Source: JBGOUV01 sp041477815
Lineage (GTDB): Bacteria > Acidobacteriota > Terriglobia > Bryobacterales > JACQDG01
DNA length: 7,508 bases
NCBI GenBank assembly: GCA_041477815.1
Contig: JBGOUV010000350.1
Span: 1 to 7,508 of the forward strand
Direction: 5' to 3'
In this document: positions 1 to 4,853 of the stretch, piece by piece
Layout: every line of letters starts with the position of its first letter
Numbering within the stretch: position 1 is the first letter of the stretch
The notes under the pieces: model-generated
Told to the model about the DNA's origin: nothing
Database searches by the model: none
The model's input: the letters and a program-made list of their open reading frames with translations, nothing else
Translations under genes and position numbers: made by a program

Positions 1-66
1 CCCCGCCGCTGGGGCCACGGCCATCCCCACCCCGCCCAGCAGGAATCCCCTCCGAGTCATACTCAT
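1..66 (-). CDS. Tat-exported protein, N-terminal fragment only (gene runs off the left edge)
   Basis: Read on the minus strand, a start codon at 66-64 overlaps the stop of the DUF3500 gene as ATGA, and a second in-frame ATG lies at 60-58. From 66 the visible peptide is MSMTRRGFLLGGVGMAVAPA followed by AG, then the window ends. It is a textbook twin-arginine signal: a TRRGFL motif, a Gly/Val/Ala-rich hydrophobic stretch and an Ala-Pro-Ala region suited to signal peptidase cleavage. The ATG at 60 has AAGG about 7 nt upstream, better spaced than for the ATG at 66, so 60 may be the true start. Too little remains to name the protein. The tight junction implies co-transcription and probable translational coupling with the upstream DUF3500 gene. 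Confidence 0.75.
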   Translation of the reverse strand, partial: MSMTRRGFLLGGVGMAVAPAAG

Positions 67-1022
67 GCCTTGGCCCGGATATTCACCCAGGTATGCACGT
101 GCGGATGCCCCCGGAAGTACCACACCATGGAAGGGCTTTCGAGCTGCCACACGTCCCACACTCCGTCATTACCGATATCCAGGTTCTTGTAGAACGACAT
201 GTACAGCGCCCCGACCCCGCCGGCGGCCTTGATGTACCGCATCGCTTCGTCGGTGTCCTTCTTCCGGAACGGCAGCAGCAGATCGCCCAGGACCTTCTCC
301 ACCAGCGCTTTCTGGTCCCGCGCCATCTCCGCCACCGGCAGCCCGGCCAGCTCGCCTTTCTTCTTCAGCGCCACTGTGGCGGTCGACTTCTCCTCCCGCG
401 GATCCCCCAAAAGCGCCTTCTCCCGCTGTTTCCCGTCCAGCGCCTGAAACACCTCGTTGGCCCGCTTGCCCTGGTACCAATACACGTTCCCCGGATGATC
501 CGGCTTCTCGTTGAACCCCTGCGACGCGTGCCCGTAAAAGATGGGCCCGCCGAAGGCCGCTCCGGCCACCGAATCCCCGTCGCACCGCACCGTGCAGTGA
601 CGCCCGGTGAGGACGAACTCGAAGGCCCCGCTCCCCGGCTCCCCAAAGAGCGCCACCGAGTAGTTCTCCAACCCCCCGGCGTCTTCTTTGATGTGGTAGT
701 TCACCTTGTCCAGGAACTCCGGGTTGTGCAGGCCGCGAAAGATCTCCTCGATCATGGCCCGCTGGTCCGGGCTGAACGATTTTCCCACCCGCGCCGGCGT
801 GATGTGCCAGTTGGCGTCCACCTTCGACCGCAGGGCATGATCGAACGGCATCGCCACCGTCTTCTTCTGCTCTTCGGTCAGGCTCTTGTAAAGGGTCGTC
901 ACCAACGTCTCCGACGCCCCGCTGACTTTCGGTTTTGGCGCCGCGGCCAGCCCTACTGTCCCCAATGCGGTCACCGTAAGAAACTTCCTCCGATCCACAC
1001 TCTCACAATCCAGACAACGCAT
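63..1022 (-). CDS. DUF3500-family protein with Tat signal peptide
   Basis: This 319-residue protein probably acts outside the cytoplasm; its biochemical role is unknown. Residues 10-28 hold a twin-arginine signal (DRRKFLTV, then a hydrophobic Ala/Gly/Leu stretch). The mature part looks like DUF3500: LTEEQ near 48-52, PFD near 59-61, SPDQRAMIEEIF near 84-95, LFGEPGSGAFEF near 125-136, an RHCTVRCDGD segment at 141-150, GGPIFYGH at 158-165, and a C-terminal WYFRGHPHVHTWVNI. Histidines and aromatic residues cluster in the last 20 residues. The upstream ATG at 1052 would add ten residues, but the ATG at 1022 has a strong GGGGAGGAAGG ribosome site just before it and puts the RR motif at the usual distance from the N terminus. 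Two cysteines at 3 and 6 precede the RR motif. The family call is from recognised motifs and layout; other secreted proteins remain possible. Confidence 0.72.
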   Translation of the reverse strand: MRCLDCESVDRRKFLTVTALGTVGLAAAPKPKVSGASETLVTTLYKSLTEEQKKTVAMPFDHALRSKVDANWHITPARVGKSFSPDQRAMIEEIFRGLHNPEFLDKVNYHIKEDAGGLENYSVALFGEPGSGAFEFVLTGRHCTVRCDGDSVAGAAFGGPIFYGHASQGFNEKPDHPGNVYWYQGKRANEVFQALDGKQREKALLGDPREEKSTATVALKKKGELAGLPVAEMARDQKALVEKVLGDLLLPFRKKDTDEAMRYIKAAGGVGALYMSFYKNLDIGNDGVWDVWQLESPSMVWYFRGHPHVHTWVNIRAKA

Positions 1023-1026
1023 AGCG

Positions 1027-1037
1027 CCTTCCTCCCC
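1027..1037 (-). promoter_or_regulatory. Shine-Dalgarno site that sets the DUF3500 gene start
   Basis: On the minus strand GGGGAGGAAGG ends 4 nt before the ATG at 1022, with its GGAGG core 8 nt away. This is the strongest ribosome site in this half of the window and supports the ATG at 1022 over the in-frame ATG at 1052. Confidence 0.7.
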
Positions 1038-1047
1038 TTCCGGGCTC

Positions 1048-1056
1048 ATCATAGCA
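1048..1056 (-). promoter_or_regulatory. Extended -10 promoter candidate for the DUF3500/Tat gene pair
   Basis: The minus strand reads TGCTATGAT, a TGn plus TATGAT extended -10 element, about 26 nt upstream of the ATG at 1022. Transcription would start near 1041, leaving a leader of about 20 nt that holds the ribosome site. No convincing -35 hexamer is visible, as is tolerated by extended -10 promoters. The same nine bases precede the antitoxin gene at 3066-3074. Confidence 0.5.
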
Positions 1057-1091
1057 CCTTACCGGGCCTGGGTTACCCCGGCTGGGTGCAA

Positions 1092-1097
1092 TATAAT
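1092..1097 (+). promoter_or_regulatory. Consensus -10 box TATAAT for the membrane glycosyltransferase gene
   Basis: A perfect TATAAT ends 11 nt before the ATG at 1109. Transcription would begin near 1104, giving a 5' leader of only about 4-6 nt, so the mRNA would be leaderless or nearly so. This agrees with the absence of any purine-rich ribosome site before the ATG. The -35 region (about 1069-1074, TGGGTT) is weak and lies beside a small GGGTTACCC near-palindrome. Confidence 0.5.
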
Positions 1098-1108
1098 GAC
1101 TCATCTGC

Positions 1109-2395
1109 ATGTCCCGCCGCTCTGCCGCCGCCCTCCTTCTGCTTGCCATCTTCGTGCTCTCGTCCCGCGCCCTCCTGGGGACCCGCCACGCCCCCAACTT
1201 CGACTTCGCCAACTTCGCCCTCGGCGTCGTTCGCTTTGCCCCCGAGGACCACCAACCGCATCCTCCCGGCTACCCCGGCGTGATCCTGTTAGCCAGAGTC
1301 TTCGCCGCCCTGGGCGCCTCCCCGGTACGCGCCCTCCACTTCACCGCCCTCACCGGCAGTCTCCTAGCCCTCCTCGGAGCCTACCTCCTCGGGCGCCGTC
1401 TCGCCGGCGAATCCGCCGGACTCTGGTCCGCCCTGCTCCTCACCGTCCAACCCGTCTTCTTCTATTCCGGCCTCACCTCCCCGACCCGCGTCTTCCTCGC
1501 CGCCGGCGTCACCTGGCTTTTCTACCTACTCCTTGAACTGCCATCCTCCCTTTGGCTCACTTCCGTTGTCCTGGCCCTGACCGCCGGATTCCGCCCCGAG
1601 CTCCCCTTCCTGTTCGCCGCACCGTTCCTGGTAGCCGCCCGCCGCGCCGGCCTCCCCTGGGCCACGATCCTGCGCGCTTCCCTGCTCACCCTCCTGCTCG
1701 CGCTCCCCTGGCTCGCCTGGCTCTGCTGGTCCTACGGGTCCCCCTACCGTCTGGCTTTTGTCTATTACCACTACTTTCTCCATCACACCAGCAACACGTC
1801 ACCCTTCCTGGGAGCTCCCACCGGAGCCTGGCAGGCCATGCTCCGAGGCGCTGTGCTGTGGAATGGCCCCCTAGCCCTTCTCGTTCTCCTCCAACGCTCT
1901 CGCCTCCCCCTTCTCTTCGCCCTCTACCTACTGCCTGCCCTCACCATCCAACTCCTCTTCCATCTCGCCCCCGACGCCCCGGACCACACCCTTGGCACTA
2001 TCGCCCTGTTCGCCGTCCTGGCCGGCGCCTCCGCCCGCGCCTACCTCGCTGCTTGCGCCTCCCTCTTCCTGGCCCTCAGCTTCGCCCCTCCCCGCCTCCT
2101 CCCACCCGACCTCGACATCCTGTCCATCCGCTCCTTCACCGCCTCGCAACGCCCCATCGCCCAAGCCATCTCCAACCTCCGCGCCTCCGTCCAACCGAAC
2201 GACACCATCGTAGTCCTACCCAACTCCCCGGTGTCCCACCGACTCCTGGGCCCCGAATTCCCCGACGTCCCCATCTACCTGCTCGACCCCGCCTCTCCCG
2301 CCGTCCTGCACCACTACCGCCAACGTCCACTCCCCAACGCCAGTCCTGACCTCTCCCGTTACCGCCAAGTCCACGTCCTGCCGCGTCCCAACTGA
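1109..2395 (+). CDS. Polytopic membrane protein, GT-C-type glycosyltransferase (ArnT/PMT-like)
   Basis: This 428-residue protein has an N-terminal membrane helix (residues 5-23) and then about eight more hydrophobic segments up to about 325. The first loop has the GT-C layout: an acidic residue (D32 in NFDFANFA) after the first helix and the segment DHQPHPPGYPG (47-57) leading into the next helix. Such enzymes move sugars from polyprenyl-phosphate donors to lipid or protein acceptors on the outer face of the membrane. Further typical features are the arginine in the TAGFRPEL segment (158-165) and a late loop HLAPDAPDH (285-293) before the last helices. Residues about 330-428 form a short soluble tail. 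No polyprenyl-sugar or glycan synthesis gene lies beside it, so donor and acceptor are unknown. It stands alone between a divergent and a convergent gene. The coding strand is extremely C-rich, as expected for Leu/Ala/Pro-rich membrane protein at high GC. The start is supported by the first helix and the TATAAT box. The fold is moderately sure, the activity less so. Confidence 0.6.
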   Translation: MSRRSAAALLLLAIFVLSSRALLGTRHAPNFDFANFALGVVRFAPEDHQPHPPGYPGVILLARVFAALGASPVRALHFTALTGSLLALLGAYLLGRRLAGESAGLWSALLLTVQPVFFYSGLTSPTRVFLAAGVTWLFYLLLELPSSLWLTSVVLALTAGFRPELPFLFAAPFLVAARRAGLPWATILRASLLTLLLALPWLAWLCWSYGSPYRLAFVYYHYFLHHTSNTSPFLGAPTGAWQAMLRGAVLWNGPLALLVLLQRSRLPLLFALYLLPALTIQLLFHLAPDAPDHTLGTIALFAVLAGASARAYLAACASLFLALSFAPPRLLPPDLDILSIRSFTASQRPIAQAISNLRASVQPNDTIVVLPNSPVSHRLLGPEFPDVPIYLLDPASPAVLHHYRQRPLPNASPDLSRYRQVHVLPRPN

Positions 2396-2404
2396 GATAT
2401 CTTC
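2396..2404. other. Nine-base gap between convergent stop codons
   Basis: The membrane protein gene and the PIN toxin gene end tail to tail with nine bases between their stops. No GC hairpin followed by a T-run is visible on either strand. Transcripts from the two sides are therefore likely to overlap unless another mechanism ends them. Confidence 0.6.
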
Positions 2405-2827
2405 TCATCCGCCGCTACGCAACCACCCCACTGCCGTGCCCGCCTCCACCACCCGCACCGGTGATCCGCGGAACCCCGCCGGATCCCGGGTCACGATCGC
2501 GTCGCACCCGGCCGCCGCGGCCGCCGCCGCGCATACCGCATCTTCGAAGTCGGGCCACTCCAGATCCAGCGCCGCCCGCACCACCGCATCGTCCACCGGG
2601 GCCACCTCGAATACCTCCAGCAGCGCCCGCACCGCCTGTCGCGCTTGTGGGGCTCCCAGTTCTTTGGCCACCAGGTAAAAGGTTGTGGTAACACCGTGTG
2701 CCGGCAACAGCCCTTTCCCCGCCCCGCGTTCGACCGCCGCCCATAGCGCGCACGCCATCTCCGCGTAGGGCGCCCGATCCAGCAGTACATCCAGCACCAC
2801 GTTCACATCCACCAGCAGTCGTTTCAT
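2405..2827 (-). CDS. PIN-domain protein, probable ribonuclease toxin (VapC-like)
   Basis: This 140-residue protein spans a whole PIN domain. PIN toxins are Mg2+-dependent endoribonucleases that cut RNA when not held by their antitoxin. The N-terminal LLVDVNVVLDVLLDRAPYAE motif carries the first catalytic Asp (D7) and D13. The C-terminal half has DFEDAV (D93, D96) and then GCDAIVTRDPAGF with D115, the pattern of the PIN_3 subgroup. Helix 99-107 contains seven alanines in a row encoded by a GCC/GCG-rich tract. A GGAAG ribosome site lies 5 nt before the ATG, inside the antitoxin gene, and the start overlaps the antitoxin stop as ATGA. Longer in-frame starts exist, but they would read through the antitoxin gene and its promoter. 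All expected acidic residues seem present, so the toxin is probably active. Its RNA target cannot be read from the sequence. Confidence 0.82.
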   Translation of the reverse strand: MKRLLVDVNVVLDVLLDRAPYAEMACALWAAVERGAGKGLLPAHGVTTTFYLVAKELGAPQARQAVRALLEVFEVAPVDDAVVRAALDLEWPDFEDAVCAAAAAAAGCDAIVTRDPAGFRGSPVRVVEAGTAVGWLRSGG

Positions 2828-3051
2828 CGGTACTTCCGCGCCAGATAATCCCGGTAAGCGCCCTGGTTGCCTCGCCTCAGAATGCCGCGCACGCGCCGTA
2901 GACCCGGGGTTTCGGCGCCCCCTTGCCCCGCACCCGCCACCAGCGCCAGGTAATCCTCCACCAGCCGTGACACCGATTTGCCGGTCGCCTGAGCGTACCG
3001 CTTGGCCTGTCGCACCACTCCGGGATCCACGCTGAGGGTCAACTTGGACAT
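2824..3051 (-). CDS. DUF6364-type antitoxin (ribbon-helix-helix-like)
   Basis: This 75-residue protein begins MSKLTLSVDPGVVRQAKRYA, the short strand plus helix of a ribbon-helix-helix DNA-binding fold, and continues GKSVSRLVEDYLALVA (24-39), the second helix. After a Gly-rich linker comes a C-terminal segment LRRVRGILRRG...YRDYLARKYR, which resembles the region by which DUF6364-type antitoxins grip a PIN partner. Its stop codon overlaps the toxin start by four bases, giving the usual antitoxin-first order and coupled translation. AAAGG lies 5 nt before the ATG, and an in-frame stop just upstream rules out a longer form. By analogy it should repress its own promoter as a complex with the toxin; the inverted repeat at 3069-3108 is the obvious candidate operator. 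Confidence 0.8.
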   Translation of the reverse strand: MSKLTLSVDPGVVRQAKRYAQATGKSVSRLVEDYLALVAGAGQGGAETPGLRRVRGILRRGNQGAYRDYLARKYR

Positions 3052-3065
3052 ACGTACCTTTCACG

Positions 3066-3074
3066 ATCATAGCA
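3066..3074 (-). promoter_or_regulatory. Extended -10 promoter candidate for the antitoxin-toxin pair
   Basis: The minus strand reads TGCTATGAT, identical to the element before the DUF3500 gene. Transcription would begin about 8-11 nt before the antitoxin ATG at 3051, so the leader would be very short and would begin close to the AAAGG site. No good -35 is visible. Confidence 0.5.
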
Positions 3075-3108
3075 CACGTACAACGCGCCCCCGTCCCCCG
3101 TGTGCTAT
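3069..3108. repeat. Perfect 10-bp inverted repeat, candidate divergent operator/promoter
   Basis: ATAGCACACG at 3069-3078 and CGTGTGCTAT at 3099-3108 are exact reverse complements. They are separated by 20 bases and their centres are 30 bp apart, close to three helical turns. The repeat lies between the antitoxin gene (minus) and recO (plus). Each arm read outward gives TGTGCTAT, the core of an extended -10 element, so the symmetry may reflect two divergent promoters, a repressor site, or both. The C-rich spacer makes a terminator role unlikely. Confidence 0.6.
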
Positions 3109-3111
3109 CCT
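3103..3111 (+). promoter_or_regulatory. Extended -10 promoter candidate for the recO operon
   Basis: TGCTATCCT is the mirror image of the antitoxin promoter element for the first six positions. It would start transcription near 3118, about 19 nt before recO. A second -10-like TAGCAT at 3113-3118 would start nearer 3125. No Shine-Dalgarno sequence follows either one. The -35 region is not recognisable. Confidence 0.35.
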
Positions 3112-3136
3112 TTAGCATTAACCGCTCCCACACTCC

Positions 3137-3886
3137 ATGCCGGCACGGGAAAGTGAGGCCATTATCCTCCGCACCTACCCGTTCCGGGAGGCCGACCTGA
3201 TCGTCAGCTTCATCAGTCGCGACCAGGGCCGTCTCCGGGGGGTGGCGCGGGGCGCCAAGCGGCCGAAAAGCCGTTTCGGCGCCGGACTCGAGCGGCTCGC
3301 TCACGTCCGGCTGTTTTACTTCCAGCGCGAAAACCGCGACCTGGTCAGCCTGGACTCCTGCGAGCTCATCGCGTCCCAGTTTGGCGTCCTAGCCGATTAT
3401 TCCCTCGGCGTGGCGCTGGATTACTTGGCCGAGGTTTCCGAGCAGATTCTGCCGGAACACGAGCCCAACGACCGTTTCTTCCGCCTGCTCCTGCTGGTGC
3501 TGGATCACCTGCGGGACCGAGGTGGGGCGGGCCTCTGGCCGGCCCTTACCTACTTCAGCCTGTGGGCGGTGAAGCTGGGCGGCTGGCTCCCGGACCTCGA
3601 CGCCTGTATGGAATGCGGCGTCGAGATCCCGGCCCACGAGCGGGCGTGGTTTTCCCGCAGCCTCCCGGGCCTGGCCTGCGAGCGCTGCCGACACTCCCAA
3701 TCGTGGCCTCTGGCCCCGGATTCCCGCGCCCGGGCCGATGAGATGCTCCGCGCCTCGTTGCGGAAGCTGTCTCCCCGGCCTTGGGACAACAGGACGGCAG
3801 GCGACCTGCGCCATTTTTTGACGCAGCGCCTGGAAGAACACTTGGAACGTAAGCTGCTTACCGTGCCTCTGCTGGCTGAGTTATGA
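3137..3886 (+). CDS. recO: DNA repair protein RecO
   Basis: RecO works with RecR (and RecF) to load RecA on SSB-coated single-stranded DNA in the RecFOR recombinational repair pathway, and it can anneal complementary strands. The 249-residue length is normal. The N-terminal OB-fold begins ESEAIILRTYPFREADLIVSF and continues with GRLRGVARGAKRPKSRFGAGLE (31-52), the basic family hallmark. The helical C-terminal part holds a four-cysteine zinc site: C157 and C160 (CMEC) with C181 and C184 (CERC). There is no ribosome site before the ATG; the preceding bases are pyrimidine-rich, which suggests a short or atypical leader. The stop overlaps the glyQ start as ATGA, making this the first gene of the operon. 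The start fits the usual RecO N terminus. Confidence 0.93.
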   Translation: MPARESEAIILRTYPFREADLIVSFISRDQGRLRGVARGAKRPKSRFGAGLERLAHVRLFYFQRENRDLVSLDSCELIASQFGVLADYSLGVALDYLAEVSEQILPEHEPNDRFFRLLLLVLDHLRDRGGAGLWPALTYFSLWAVKLGGWLPDLDACMECGVEIPAHERAWFSRSLPGLACERCRHSQSWPLAPDSRARADEMLRASLRKLSPRPWDNRTAGDLRHFLTQRLEEHLERKLLTVPLLAEL

Positions 3887-4818
3887 CTTTTCAAGATCTA
3901 GTCTTTACGCTGAAGCGCTACTGGGCGAAGCACGGCTGCCTCATCCAGGAGCCTTATGACGTCGAGGTAGGCGCCGGCACCATGTGTCCCGAGACCTTCC
4001 TGCGCGTCCTCGGCCCCACCCCTTACCGCGTCGCCTACGTCCAGCCCTCGCGCCGCCCCGCCGACGGCCGCTACGGCGACAACCCCAACCGCCTCTACAA
4101 GCACATGCAGCTTCAGGTGATCCTGAAGCCCTCCCCGCCCGACATCATCGAGCTCTACATGAAGTCGCTCGAAGCCATCGGCATCGACCTCCGCCGCCAC
4201 GACTTCAAACTGGAAGAGGACAACTGGGAAGCCCCCACCCTCGGCGCCTGGGGCATCGGCTGGCAGGTGATGCTGGACGGCCTGGAAATCAGCCAGTTCA
4301 CGTACTTCCAGCAGTGTGGCGGCATTGAACTCGACGTCGTCCCGGTCGAGCTCACCTACGGCCTGGAGCGCATCGCCGCCTTCCTCCAGAACGTCGACTC
4401 GGTCTACGACATCCGCTGGAACGACCAGGTCACCTACCGCGAGGTCCGCTACCAGGAGGAGCTGCAGTTCTCCATCTACAACTTCGAGAAGGCGGACGTG
4501 GCCACGTTGTGGAAGTCGTTCGACCTCTGGGAAGGCGAATGCCGGCGTCTGTTGGAGGATGGCCGCGCGACGCTGGCAGCCTACGACTGCGTCTTGAAGT
4601 GCTCCCACCTGTTCAATCTGCTGGACGCTCGCGGCGCCATCAGCGTGACGGAGCGCGTGGCGGTGATCGCCCGGGTCCGCGATCTGGCCGTGGGCGTAGC
4701 GCAGGCTTGGGCGGTTTCGACGGTGCTTTGCTCTCCTCCCAAAAGTGAGAATACTGAAGAAGTCCTGCAAGATTTCCACAGCCGCTTTAACAAAGGGTTG
4801 AGTAAGCCCGTAATATGA
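3883..4818 (+). CDS. glyQ: Glycyl-tRNA synthetase alpha subunit
   Basis: GlyQ is the catalytic class II subunit of bacterial alpha2-beta2 glycyl-tRNA synthetase; it forms glycyl-adenylate and charges tRNA-Gly together with GlyS. Family hallmarks are clear: MTFQDLVFTLKRYWAKHGCL at the start, then EPYDVEVGAGTM, a motif-2-like segment YVQPSRRPADGRYGDNPNRL (52-71), LGAWGIGWQVMLDGLEISQF (120-139), and motif 3 as TYGLERIAAFLQ (158-169) with R163. At 311 residues it is slightly longer than usual. Up to AQAWAVS (273-279) the C-terminal helix fits the family. After that the usual ending (Arg-Glu-x-Leu-Gly-x-Pro) is replaced by an unrelated Ser/Asn/Glu-rich tail of about 30 residues, in a locally AT-richer stretch. 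That may be a lineage-specific tail or a late frameshift. It starts within the recO stop, with only a weak ribosome site, so coupled translation is likely. Confidence 0.95.
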   Translation: MTFQDLVFTLKRYWAKHGCLIQEPYDVEVGAGTMCPETFLRVLGPTPYRVAYVQPSRRPADGRYGDNPNRLYKHMQLQVILKPSPPDIIELYMKSLEAIGIDLRRHDFKLEEDNWEAPTLGAWGIGWQVMLDGLEISQFTYFQQCGGIELDVVPVELTYGLERIAAFLQNVDSVYDIRWNDQVTYREVRYQEELQFSIYNFEKADVATLWKSFDLWEGECRRLLEDGRATLAAYDCVLKCSHLFNLLDARGAISVTERVAVIARVRDLAVGVAQAWAVSTVLCSPPKSENTEEVLQDFHSRFNKGLSKPVI

Positions 4819-4835
4819 AAACAAACGCCGAACGG

Positions 4836-4846
4836 GGAGGGAGGGG
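4836..4846 (+). promoter_or_regulatory. Shine-Dalgarno site favouring the internal glyS start
   Basis: GGAGGGAGGGG ends 7 nt before the ATG at 4854. It is one of the strongest ribosome sites in the window and favours that start over the upstream ATG at 4815, which overlaps the glyQ stop as ATGA but has no ribosome site. Confidence 0.65.
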
Positions 4847-4853
4847 TGGCGCC

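Noticed and set aside
1062..1081. Possible stem CCGGG/CCCGG around GGGTTACCC in the divergent region
   Set aside because: The stem is only five bases with no T-run, and in GC-rich DNA such matches are frequent. It might be an operator beside the promoter, but nothing else supports that.
93..1283. A 396-codon plus-strand open frame opposite the DUF3500 gene
   Set aside because: It is antisense to a gene with clear family motifs, its product is Arg/Pro/His-rich low-complexity sequence, and it crosses the divergent promoter region. High GC makes such long shadow frames common.
2510..2533. GCC/GCG-rich triplet tract in the toxin gene as a phase-variation switch
   Set aside because: The tract is an imperfect triplet run encoding seven alanines in a helix that is alanine-rich in the family. 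Slippage by whole triplets would not break the frame.
2828..3304. N-terminal extension of the PIN toxin up to 3304
   Set aside because: It would read through the antitoxin gene, the divergent promoter and part of recO. The ATG at 2827 has a ribosome site, the PIN fold begins exactly there, and it overlaps the antitoxin stop.
3525..3546. GGGCC...GGCCC inverted repeat inside recO
   Set aside because: A five-base stem in high-GC coding sequence is expected by chance, and the encoded residues fit RecO.
3898..4824. A 308-codon minus-strand open frame opposite glyQ
   Set aside because: It lies wholly antisense to glyQ, shows no recognisable domain, and mirrors the codon bias of glyQ.
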